Under the pieces are notes generated by a model. The model was not told the origin of the DNA, ran no database searches, and worked only from the letters and a program-made list of their open reading frames with translations. A DNA stretch of 20,317 nucleotides. Source: Isoetes engelmannii. Its lineage: Eukaryota > Streptophyta > Lycopodiopsida > Isoetales > Isoetaceae. Position numbers and translations under genes: made by a program. How positions within the stretch are numbered: position 1 is the first letter of the stretch; the number at the start of each line of letters is the position of its first letter. Shown here piece after piece: positions 9,113 to 18,573 of the stretch. The stretch spans positions 1-20,317 of the forward strand of contig JAANSK020285379.1 in the NCBI GenBank assembly GCA_011763485.2, given 5' to 3'.

Positions 9113-10804
9113 ATGCTGGATTTTAGGGTTTCAGTTTCGGCCTTCAAGGCAAACCCTAGTTTGCCTGTTGTTTTGCATTCTCCTTCTGCGTCAAACTCTT
9201 ATGTTAGTTTCTATAGTGGTTCTGTTTCTTCTGTAAGCTCTTCCTTGCCTACTGTGAGTGATGCTAGAAGGCCCATCGCGGTGGTGGTCTAGTGGTAAGG
9301 CCTTGGGTTGGGGTAACACCCACCAGGGTTCAAAACCCACTGGCTACCATTGGGTGAGAGACGTGGGTAGGTGCAAGTCCCACCAACCTTACCTTCAAAA
9401 AAAAAAAAAAAAAAAAAAAAAGTGATGCTAGAAGCATGAATAATGTGGAGTTTCCTGCTCACCCAAGTTCTAGTGGTGTTCCTCCATCTACTCAACCTGC
9501 ATGTTCCTCTTCTCCTTCATCTTCTTAGCCCCAACCTTCTGGTGCTTGGCAATCTTCTGACTCTTTTTTTAGAGTGTCTTACCAGCATTTTAGTGACTGG
9601 TTTTGTAAAGATATGCATAGTGCCTCTAGGAAAGGTGTTACAACAACTTTACAGATCTTAGCTTAAGGTAGTAAAGATAAGTTGGTAACAATTTTTGGAT
9701 GCGTTAAAAGCTCGTCAAGCACAGCTCCAACAACAATTACCACCAGATGATGTGTTTTGTCAATTTGATTGTCGAGATGTAGTTCAGGCTTCTGGAGTTC
9801 CTGTGGTAGAAGTAGATCATTCTACTCATATCAGATGTGCAGAAAATTTATCATCATGTGCTGTTCTTGGTCATTTCACTGGAGGTTATTTAGATTTTCC
9901 ACGTTTTCGAGGTTGGTTGACCCGCCTTCTACGTGCCTGGCTTTCAATCCATCAAGTTTCTGACACAAAATTTTGTTCTAATTATGTTTGAGAATAGGAT
10001 GTTGTAGACACTTTGGTATCTAGAGGCTTTGATCCTCTTGGTGGTGGTTATCTCATGTACCAATACGATTTTCCTGGTTTCACTCCTGGTATGGTCAGTG
10101 CTGTTAAGATGACGTGTTGGTTTTCCTTGCCTAATCTTCCTCCAAATCTCATGGCCCACCAGTTCTTGATATCTATTGCTAATGGCCTTGGTGTTCAAAT
10201 CACTCACTCTCTTATAAATGGCCCCAGAATTTGTGTGTTCATGTCTGTGGGAACTCCTTTGCCTGAGTTTGTTGTCGTTAAGAGTGGTCTGTGGTATAAA
10301 AAAGTGGACCTCAAACTTTTGAATGGTCCTGAATTGGCCCGATTATTTCCTAATGATGAAGCATTTTTTCCCTTCCGATGAGTCCTTGGTGGCAAGAGTC
10401 CTCCTTCTGTCTCTACGACCTCTGGTGTTGATTCTTCCTTTGTTTCCAGTCACCCACTCACTCCTGCAGTGTCGTCTAGCTCTTCCACTCTTACAGTGTC
10501 GTCTAGTCCTCTTGTGCATTCTCCACCTATTGCATGTTCTTTAGCACTAGTTCCTGTTATTTCTCCTCCTCCTCCGACTATTGAAGCTCCTGCTCTTTCT
10601 ATTGGTCAATCTTCTGTTGTCACCTCTCTTGCCAGCGATATCTCTGAGAATGGTATGTCTGACAGTGTTGTAGTCCATTATGTTACGGAGCCATGGCAGA
10701 AGGTTAACATGAAGAAGGTTACCATGAAAAAGGCTGCAAGGAAAAAAATATGTTACTTTCCGCAGGGATCTTTCTTCCAATCTTGCAGATTTCATTTCTG
10801 CTAA
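9113..10804 (+). pseudogene. LINE ORF1 remnant (DUF4283-type), interrupted by a SINE
   Basis: The frame opens with ATG at 9113 (MLDFRVSVSAFKANPSL) and runs open into a Ser-rich segment up to the SINE. It resumes in the same frame after it and meets a stop at 9536. Further pieces in shifted frames follow. Residues read from 9695 include VLGHFTGGYLDFPRFRGWL. The frame from 10013 has DPLGGGYLMYQYDFPGFTPG, then WFSLPNLPPNLMAHQFLISI and ANGLGVQI. This order and pattern (G-F/Y-hydrophobic, 'W..LPNLP..', 'IA..LG') is that of DUF4283 in plant LINE ORF1 proteins. A Ser/Pro-rich linker and a Lys-rich end (about 10400-10760) follow. Several stops and frame changes make it non-functional, and I see no CCHC knuckle. 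A degenerate host DUF4283 gene is possible, but the poly-A and context favour a LINE. Confidence 0.78.
9271..9420 (+). mobile_element. tRNA-derived SINE with 14-bp target-site duplication
   Basis: The body starts after agtgatgctagaag (9257-9270) and ends in 24 A (9397-9420). The same 14 bases follow at 9421-9434, a perfect target-site duplication. Pol III promoter boxes are visible: box A tggtctagtgg (9285-9295) and box B ggttcaaaacc (9327-9337), about 32 bases apart. The long pure A-tract and exact duplication indicate a young insertion. The tail accttcaaaa resembles the 3' end of the host LINE (gtccttcaaaa), which fits trans-mobilisation by that LINE family. It resembles general plant tRNA-SINEs; I do not assign a named family. 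Confidence 0.93.
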
Positions 10805-11140
10805 TCTTATTTCCTCCCCATACAGTATCACATGGCATGATAATACTCTTGCAGACAATGTTCATTTTGATGAGGTGCCCTAGTGCTTCAAAGTGGTACA
10901 AAAAATGACAAGGTGAATTGACGGTCATTGGTAGTAGTTGTTTTGGAGTACACTATTGATGAACAGGCAATCAAGTGCCTCACATTTGTATAGGGAAGTT
11001 GATCTAGTACTTGTATATGGGTGGTCTTGCTTAGGGGGGTCATTTCTTCCTCTAGATTTCTAGTCCCATAGTACAGTACATGCTTGATGTATTCTGATTT
11101 TATTCTTGAATATATAGTCCTTCGTCCTTCAAAAAAAAAA
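10805..11140 (+). other. LINE 3' region with poly-A
   Basis: Non-coding, T-rich stretch between the end of ORF1 and the ten-A run at 11131-11140. The poly-A marks the 3' terminus of the insertion; downstream coding-like remnants on the other strand begin directly after it. Confidence 0.6.
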
Positions 11141-11652
11141 TTTGTACGTACATGACATGCTTTATCCACATCATTGTCCATTTTGGACAATCTAATTGAC
11201 TCCATATCGATGATGTCGACTGCTAATTTATCTGGAACTCCTACCTCTTTTTCTACTACCTTGACATTGTCGGCCTCTATTTCAATGTCGGGCTTGTCAT
11301 GAATTGTCGTGGTTGTAATCAGAGCTAGATCATGAGCTCTCTTCTTGTAGAAGACCATTGTGTTATGAAGCTCTAACCTCCCAACTCCAAAGCACATCAT
11401 TTGCTGGTGCTCATCCTCTAAGAAGTTATTTTGAAACACGAGTCTTCTCTTAATATCTGCACCATGTGTTTCTAATAGGAGTCTAGTCACACATGGTAGC
11501 ATGGTTGACACCATGTCGATCTCCTTGATGAAGGCAACATCCATCTCCTTGAAGGATCGGATTGGCTGGTAGTGGCCGTCCTCGTGCATTAGCATCCCAC
11601 CTCCTTGAAGGATCGGACTGGCTGGTAGTGGTCGTCCTCCTCGTGCATTACC
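11141..11652 (-). pseudogene. Unidentified coding-like remnant
   Basis: A minus-strand reading frame from 11595 gives about 150 residues before it runs into the LINE end at 11140; the later residues of that frame are LINE-derived and meaningless. Visible segments include SFKEMDVAFIKEIDMVSTML and VGRLELHNTMVFYKKR. The composition is mixed and protein-like, not low complexity. A 56-bp tandem duplication (11545 and 11601) lies at its upstream edge. I recognise no family. It could be an old host pseudogene or an old copy of a foreign element; it is broken. Confidence 0.4.
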
Positions 11653-12187
11653 TTCTTGCTGCTAGATCTATGATAACGAAAACTTAGGGTGAAGGTGAAA
11701 TGAGTGATACAAGATATGCCTCAGTTGCCTCCTGGAGTAACACCATGCCGATTGATTAAAATGGAGAGTTCAATTAGCATTGTTGTGCATCTCTCAAACT
11801 AGTCTCGTTAAGAAGCACAAATTCATTAATTTGGCAAAAAGTACAGTCTTGTTTTGCTCGAAATAACTTGCAGCATGAAAGCATAGTTTGTAAATGGGCC
11901 AGGTCCCTCCAAAGCAAGAAAACCTTCAGGACGTTCATTAATCGCAAAATAATGAGCTTCGCTTCTAATCAAACTCACCAACGCCAAAATTTTGTCCCTT
12001 TTTTAATATATCGAGGTTTTACATGCACCGCAAAGTAAGGGATAGAATGCCCACTAGATCGTTGTAGCGCTTTTGTGTACCGTGACTTCACGACAAAAGC
12101 TGCAATTATGGGCACTTGCATTCTCAAACCAATAATTATGGCACACTTAAAGCTTAGAGGAAGCGCCATGGCGATTTGCAATGGCGA
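11653..12187. other. No gene recognised
   Basis: Non-coding or fully decayed DNA between two minus-strand coding-like remnants. I see no repeat, RNA gene or motif that I can support. Confidence 0.5.
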
Positions 12188-12450
12188 TTAGTCTAAGGGT
12201 AATCCATGTTTGATTATCCCCATTCTTTCTGTACATTGATGGACTACAAGATCCAGAGTCCCATCATCATTAACTAAAACTACTATTGCCGCATTGTCAA
12301 TCTCCCCTATCCATACACGCGTAGCCATTGACTCTGGGATATCTTTTTCCAGATCAGCCATGTAGTCTAGAAGTCCTTCCTCTAAACGACTTTGCAAGTC
12401 CTCGGGTGGCCTCTTCTGCATGCTATCACAGATGTCACGGAATTTCTGAG
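12188..12450 (-). pseudogene. Unidentified coding-like remnant
   Basis: A 77-codon minus-strand frame begins MQKRPPEDLQSRLEEGLLDY and contains ATRVWIGEIDNAAIVVLVND. The acidic, amphipathic composition looks like true protein sequence. I recognise no family. It sits in line with the other minus-strand remnants (11141-13440) and may share their origin. Confidence 0.4.
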
Positions 12451-12634
12451 ATCTGGCAACATATTACACGCATGTAGCCATTTAGATTAGTAGTCAGAGC
12501 TTCCATGCCTCGAAAAAGAGGCTGCACATGATTAATTTCCCTCTCCAGGTTAGGTATACCTCTGCATATACTGTGCATTGAGGCTTTGGTTTCTCCTACG
12601 GCATAGTCAGAATTTATCTAGGATATCGTCCAAG

Positions 12635-13440
12635 TCATGTGGTATCATTGTCCCCTTCAGATGATATATGTATCACATGAAAATAGGTCAAGCACACATC
12701 TATCTTGCGGAACGAGCTGCTGCTGTCCCCATCCATTTGCGTCCAATTGTACTTCATAATTTCCTCGAACATTTTCTTCCTGTGTCTTTGATTTTTCTTG
12801 TCCGCCTCCTTATCACATGTGTGATCCCAGGTTGGCATTGTGAATATCTTTCTTGGATGAGATGGCAAGGAGAAATGTAGATCCAGACTTGCCCCCCATT
12901 GGAGCTCTGCCATCACTTCTATTGATTAGGATATCAATGATAAAGTATTGGTGCTGCTTGATGCACTTCCTGTTCTCAAATATCGGGGATTTGTAGAGGT
13001 CGGCGTAAATCTGGCTGCCACCCTTGATCTGCGCTAAGCTATGGAGTAGCAGCATGATCAGGTAGAAGGTTTTGCATGTCGTCATTGGCAACACCTTCGC
13101 ATAGAGATCAAGGAATCAGAAAACAGACCAATATGCTCTAAATCCCTGCATATCGACACAGATCAACTGAGCATGCTCCAAAGTGGATGCAGTTGAAATA
13201 CCAGCCTGGGTGCAAATTTGGATCGTGTTTCTTGCCTGGTGTCGTCAATACCTATCCTTCCTCCGGTATGATGATATCGTCAATACAAGATAGCATGGCC
13301 GTTTGGAGTGTATCCAGAACAGTAGTCTTGTTGATATTTTCCCTGATGTAGGCCGGATCCATCCTTGCAATTTCAAGTAGTCGTTCGTCTATGAACTCGA
13401 AAAATGACTCAAGCAAGCACTTCCTTGCTGGCATTGACAT
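12635..13440 (-). pseudogene. Unidentified coding-like remnants
   Basis: Three minus-strand stretches look protein-like. From 13440: ARKCLLESFFEFIDERLLEI and more. From 13094: TFYLIMLLLHSLAQIKGGSQ, then a charged segment with GRAPMGGKSGS. From 12840: KEADKKNQRHRKKMFEEIMK. GRAPMGGKS resembles a P-loop but its spacing is wrong for GxxxxGK[ST]. No family is recognised. The region is broken in several places. Host pseudogene or old foreign copy are both possible. Confidence 0.4.
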
Positions 13441-13479
13441 GGTGGAGCACCTCCCTCTCCATCAAAGTCAGTGTTCTTA

Positions 13480-15051
13480 AATCAGTGCAGTCTATCTTTA
13501 TAATATTAATGGAGTGCATGCAGGAAGCACATGGAGATGGAGATGAGTATGAAATCACACCTCCTACTTGGAACAACCAGCTCATCTCTATTGGCTATGA
13601 CAAAAACCGGATTGAATGCCCTAATGCTGCAGTGCAAGCTGTGCTTTGTTCCATTAAAAATTTGAAGGTGCACGAACTTATACTGGAGAGGAAAGCGATA
13701 AGGAAACCAGAAAAAATCTCTGCTGTAACACACTTAGGTTTCAGTGAGTGGCTTCTGTTACTACAAAAAGTTAACAAGAGGAAGATATCTACCTATCTAT
13801 AGATGAACTATATGATTGTCTTCCAAAGAAAGTTTATGACTGTATTGTCATTGAAGATGCAAAGGCAAAGGATTTTATACTCGGGGTAACTGCCTTGGAA
13901 GACATTAATGAGATATCAAACACTCGTGCAAAAGAGGAGGAATAGATATGCATTGCTGAACCGTAAATGTCCACTCAAGAATCAGGGATAGTGGATGACT
14001 TGTTTGATGCTAATATTCTCATGGCTAAAGATAAAGAAGTGTTAAATCCTAAGGGCGGTGCCAATAACCAGAATGCAAATGTGGATTTTAAATTTACCCT
14101 AAGGAACTGCTTAAGGTTTCCTATTATCCCAGAAAGGCTAGTTGAAAGCCACGAACTTTTATGCAATCAGGCAATCTAGAGGGCAAAGAACTTCGAAGCA
14201 CTTGCACACACTAGTGAATAAGCAAGGGTAGTGCTTGGGGATGTCTTCAAGGCACATGCTTATGATGTAACAGAGGCCACATACAAAATGAATAGGATGA
14301 AAAAGACTAAGGTAAAACTGGCTTTTGGTACTACATTGTTTTACAAAAAGCGCACTAAAAGTGACCTTATGGCACTAAGCCAAAAAGGACACATAACACA
14401 CATTAACATTGCCAGAAATGACTTCTATCTTGAACGTATTTGGCGCACAATGTGCATGTACTTCAAATGTATATGTGAAGACAATGAAAAGGGAAATCAG
14501 GAGGGTTGGTGTAATGAGAGCATGATTTGGTTCGATCATGTCATTTAGTATATGCTTAATAACTTAACATCTCATATTTCCTAACATGTCTTATGATGGA
14601 CAGTTAGTGGCTCTTAGGAACTATCTCAAGGGAGTGCTAAAAGAAGGAGTAATTGCCTTCATGGGGTATCTGGAGATCAGAAGGATGCTAACTGTTATTA
14701 TTATGAAGATAACCATTAATCCTAAGATGGATATCTTAAATTGGGATTAATCAACGGTATACTCGTTGATATATGTCAAAAGACCATCACAGAACTGAAG
14801 TTTGGAAAGTTCCTAGGCAATTACAAGCATCAATAGTAACATGGATTCTAAGTAGAGCAGATTAACAAAATCTAAGTCTACAAGCTTCAAAATAAATGAA
14901 CCTCCACATATTACCGACATACGTAAGACTCCTTCTAAAGGAGAACCAAACGAAAGTGACACGGTGGAAGGAATTGCGACTTCTGGCAGCATAGGACATT
15001 CAGTAAAAAGCTTCACTTGCAGCACTATAGTTATTTAGGATAAATCTGTTG
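13480..15051 (+). pseudogene. Unidentified coding-like remnants, plus strand
   Basis: Divergent from the minus-strand remnants to the left. Protein-like stretches include TPPTWNNQLISIGYDKNRIE (about 13560), DELYDCLPKKVYDCIVIEDA (about 13803), a 70-codon frame from 13967 and a 105-codon frame from 14231 containing KLAFGTTLFYKKR. A later part near 14860-15050 is Lys/Ser/Thr-rich. There are several breaks. I recognise no family and no catalytic motif. The stretch ends where LINE sequence begins at about 15052. Confidence 0.42.
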
Positions 15052-16674
15052 GGTAGAAAAGCAGATTGACAAGTGCTAATTTTATTTTGGAGATGAATGA
15101 CAATCCTATCGGAGATAATTTTAGCAATCAATTTATACATGGTGGAAGTGAGAGATGGGCCTCCAATCATTGATTTTATTAGGACCTTCAACCTTAGGGA
15201 TGAAGGAGATAACCCCAACATTAAATATGGGATAAAGAGACTAGGAGGACCAAACCCCATGAATGAATTGACAAATGTCATATTTCATTGCAGGCCAGAA
15301 TTCGACAAAGAATTCAGGTTGAAACCCATCAATACCTGGGTGTTTTCCTAAGAGTGTCAAAAATCTCTAAGGTATTGGGTAACTCTAGCCAGTTGTCCTC
15401 CATAACTGTACCAGGTTCACCTATAAGGCTGAGGACTTCCTTGAGAGCTTCCTCATTGTGATCATGTTTTTGGAACAAACTTAGTAAATGCAGAAGCAAT
15501 GTTCTTTTCTTCACTTATACTACCTTGTTCAGTCTCAAGCTGGGTTATGGAATTGTTGATCATTTTGTTTCTGGCAACCTTGCAAAAAAGTTTGGAGCTC
15601 TCATGATCCATTTGATCATACATTTTAACTTTGCTCTTGAGAGCCACCCCTTTCACTTGACTCTCTTCTAATATTTTGATCTGGACTTCATTTTGATTCA
15701 GATCCAACTGAGTTCTAATATCTTTGATCTGTTCAAGAAGGCCAACCAGGGCAACTTTCTTCTGCTGAGCATAATTTTTTCCCCATTGCTTAACCCAATT
15801 CTTCACACCTTTTTATTGAAAATTTTCATAGATTGATGCTCCCTAATCTTGGGTAAGGAGAGGTAGAACTCATTAAAGTCTTGACAAAAGGATTTCACAT
15901 GGAGAAGGGAGGTATTAAATTTAAAGAGAGTGTTCTTCCCTTCTCTAGTCAGAATGTCCTCCTTAGTGTCCATAAAATGGGGATGGTGATCAATGATGGT
16001 GCTGGCAATATCTCATGTGACTATGCAATTATCAGCCAGTTGGCCGAGTAATTATGGATATAGAATCTGTCTAGCATGCAAAAGGTTCTCTGATCTCCTT
16101 TCCTTTTATTACTCCAAGAATATTTGCTACTGGATGAAGGAATATAAAGGAGATTTTGGTTAACCATCCAATTATCCCATGTGCGTCTCTCATTTTTGGA
16201 CATATTGATCTTCTTCTCCAATTTCATGTCCTAGTTGGAGGCATTATTTAGGTCACTAGCAATGATGATCCAATTATCAGTTTGATGCTGAAAAGACACC
16301 CAATTATCTATCTCCAACTACATAGGTGTTCTCTCACGAGGGTCAGTACAAGCATAAGTATTAATAAATGCCACATCACACCCTTGTACTTGGAGAGTAA
16401 CACAGGTCCATCTATTAGAGGGGCTAATATAGGTGTGTAAAGAATGATAACCAAACCAAAAGATAGTCAATCCTCCCTTTGTACCATTTGCGGGAGTGTA
16501 GCAGGAGGACATACCAGGCTTAATCCAGTCCTCCACGTTAGCAGATTCAAGCAAAGGGAATCTATGCTCTTGGATCGTAATAATATCAGCTTTAAATTCC
16601 CTAAGCAAGACCAGAAATCTCCTTCTTTTGGCATGCCTCTTGATGCCTTTAACTTTCCAAGTTGCAATCCTCAT
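15052..16674 (-). pseudogene. LINE ORF2 remnant: APE-type endonuclease and partial RT
   Basis: The frame starts MRIATWKVKGI at 16674, 44 bases after the ORF1 stop. The family motif WN.RG has Lys in place of the usual Asn, so endonuclease activity is doubtful. The catalytic Glu segment IITIQEHRF follows, then GGLTIFW, INTYACTDPRERTPM, a GDFN-like ASDLNN (about 16250), SKYSWSN and CMLDRFYIHN. The SDH-like IIDHHPHF is at about 15985. A long linker includes SKLFCKVARNKMINNSITQL (about 15540-15600). The RT start reads SLTSTMYKLIAKIISDRI and CQSAFLPNRFIL (15170-15052). At least four frame changes or stops are needed to follow it. The RT active-site motif FADD is not present. Confidence 0.9.
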
Positions 16675-17390
16675 GCTACAAAGATGATGCGGAAAGAGGC
16701 AGACCACTTAGTGGTAGTTCAGTTTTTTTCGTCCATGAGGAGAGAACTTGCTCCTAGTATTGCAGTTATATTCTTTAATGGCAGCCAGCTCAGACATCTC
16801 AAAGGAGCTTTGCTCATGTTAGAAAACTCAGAGGTTTCAGAGGTGTTTTGTTCAACATTAATGACTTTCGTTTTTAGCTTCCTCTTTATGGTCCTTAAGG
16901 TGATAATAGAAATGTCTTGAAGGGGGCCCTTACTATTATCTAGATCCTCAGAGTCCGGGACAACCATTGATTGCTCCTCTGAATCTAGGACAAAGCCATT
17001 TAGTTCATCTAAATTATTCTGGAGAGCCTCTAGCCTAGATTTGATACTTTGGGATACCAGACTAAGACCTGAAGAAGGTATGAAATCAAGATCATTTTGA
17101 AGAGGAGTGGATTCCACACAAGGTAGAGAGCAGTACACCACTTGAGGGTCTATTTCAGTTGAAGGTCAATAGCAAACCGAGTACCAGACTTCAAGGCTGT
17201 TCCTAAGCTTGTCTGGTCCAAAACATGTGGTCCTGAGCTAAATTAGTTGGCTCCTCCAATTTGCTATCCATCATAGCTTTGGGTTGAGCGGAGTTTTAGC
17301 CAGCAGGAGACACTGATTTGGATTTGAATGACATTTCATCCACTGCATCCGAAACAAGTTTCCTCACCAAGTCAACAGTGGACTGGCATA

Positions 17391-18443
17391 TTCTATTCAT
17401 GTGGAGCTGCCATGGGCATTGCTGTATGGGCTTAAGCCTTTCCCGCATGCATCCCCCTTTCTCACCGGGGTGTTGGGGCTTGGGATGTGCGGGTACTGTT
17501 CCAGCTGGATCATGCCTCGGTGTATCATCACTCCTCGCCCTTCTTGTGGGTTCCTCTGCCTCCGACGCACTTGCCTCTGGCCACCATTGTGCATGCTCGG
17601 ACGCAGGCCCATTGGAGGCGGGCTGGTATGCTCATCCTGGAAGACTGGTATTAGGATGGTCAGGTTGCATCATGGGAATTCTTTTGAGCCCGGTTTCGCT
17701 TGATGGCCAGTGACCGGATTATTTGGGAGCAAGTGGCTCGTAGCATTCCGCTGCACGTACATGTAGTGCTTCAGCATGATGTGGTGGTGCAGGTTTGGAA
17801 GGTCCACCCTGACGTGGACGCTTCATGCTTTGTGCGGTCTTCCTACCGAGCGTTGGTTATTCATGACACTTTGCCTCCTTCTGGCAAGTGGTCTCTGCAA
17901 CTTCCGGGCTCCCGCTGGTGCTCCGTTTGGGTTTGGACATGGAGTACCCTTCCCCCTCCGAAGGTCAGGGTGCTCCTGTGGCAGGTGGTGCACTGTTGTA
18001 TCATGGTGAATGCCCTGGTAAGCAGGTTTAGGCCAGGCGTGAGTCCTCTGTGCCCTTGTTGCGGTCTTCATGTTGAGATGGTGGAGCATTGTCTGGTCCT
18101 CTGCCCTCACTTGCAGGCGGCCTGGGACTGGGTTCGGGCTCGGTTCCAGGTTCGGCTGACCAGCCAGCAGTTGCTGCTGCATTTGTATCCAGGTGCTTGG
18201 CCTCTTCTGAAGAAGCAAGCCTTGCACTTATGTGTGGCTTGGCTGGTATGGCTGGTCTGGAAACGGCGGCGGCTGTGGATTTTCCAGGGGATCCAGCAGC
18301 CTTCGGCCTCCCTGATCCCCCGTCTTAGGTACAAGTCGTTCCAGAGTTTTCTGGTGTTTCCGAAATTGGCAGAACGGAAGTTCGCCATTTGGCGAGACTT
18401 CATGGGGATTGTGGATGCTGACGGGCACTTTGTTCAGTTATAG
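17391..18443 (+). pseudogene. C-terminal fragment of LINE ORF2 with zf-RVT domain
   Basis: One frame runs from 17391 to the stop at 18441-18443, broken only by a few stops before 17700; the last 247 codons are open. Upstream residues include LATIVHARTQAHWRRAGM. From 17700: ASDRIIWEQVARSIPLHVHV, then WSTLPPPKVRVLLWQVVHC, a typical lead into the RT-associated zinc-binding domain (zf-RVT). The Cys/His set is LCPCCGLHVEMVEHCLVLCP (about 18047-18110). A hydrophobic CVAWLVWLVWKRR segment follows. The reverse transcriptase core lies in the missing 5' part. Confidence 0.9.
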
Positions 18444-18573
18444 TTGAGGAGATGATGGAGTGGTGGGGTATTGCTGTCTCTTCGGGGCAGTTCGTCTTCC
18501 TCTTCACTCACATTGTATCATTGCTATTCTTTTAATTTAATGCGACATAGTTCTTCTTCCAAAAAAAAGAAGG
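17391..18573 (+). mobile_element. Young 5'-truncated LINE nested in the minus-strand LINE
   Basis: Bounded by a perfect 13-bp duplication gtggactggcata at 17378-17390 and 18574-18586. It contains the C-terminal part of ORF2 on the plus strand, a short 3' UTR, and an A-rich tail (aaaaaaaa from 18561) before the second repeat. The 5' truncation, A-tail and variable-length target duplication are hallmarks of target-primed reverse transcription. It is clearly more GC-rich than the surrounding LINE. Strand and sequence differ from the host LINE, so it is a separate insertion from another lineage. Confidence 0.95.

Larger units (their letters stand above)
7879..9186 (+). repeat. Two tandem 654-bp repeats at the LINE 5' end
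   Basis: Copy 1 is 7879-8532 and copy 2 is 8533-9186. By eye they look identical over their whole length, so the duplication is very recent, gene-converted, or an assembly artefact. Each copy holds two different 43-bp tandem pairs, TATA-like motifs, and near its end a tagggttt/aaaccctag pair. The likely ORF1 start codon (9113) lies in copy 2. The matching ATG in copy 1 (8459) reads only into the next repeat and stops. Confidence 0.92.
7764..11140 (+). mobile_element. LINE derivative: 5' repeats, ORF1 and poly-A end, no ORF2 visible
   Basis: Plus-strand non-LTR element. The 5' part is built from repeated DNA: a diverged aagtagttgtaatct copy at about 7764, then two 654-bp copies. Next come a broken ORF1 of DUF4283 type (9113-10804), about 330 bases of non-coding 3' region, and a terminal run of ten A at 11131-11140 after gtccttc. 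No endonuclease or reverse transcriptase similarity lies between ORF1 and the poly-A, so the element could not move itself. Either ORF2 was deleted or this is an ORF1-only lineage. The left end is an estimate and I could not find a target-site duplication. A 150-bp SINE sits inside ORF1. Confidence 0.75.

Noticed and set aside
9271-9345. A functional tRNA gene
   Set aside because: Boxes A and B are present, but the sequence does not fold into a clean cloverleaf by eye and is followed by a SINE body, A-tail and target duplication.
10888-11140. The C-terminal third of the 235-aa minus-strand ORF as part of the unknown protein
   Set aside because: It reads antisense through the LINE 3' region and poly-A, so it is not part of the original frame.
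12975-12990. P-loop in the remnant reading GRAPMGGKSGS
   Set aside because: Spacing is one residue too long for GxxxxGK[ST], and no Walker B or other NTPase motif is visible.
17823-18428. Minus-strand ORFs of 134, 98 and 66 aa opposite the nested LINE
   Set aside because: Antisense shadows of GC-rich zf-RVT coding sequence.
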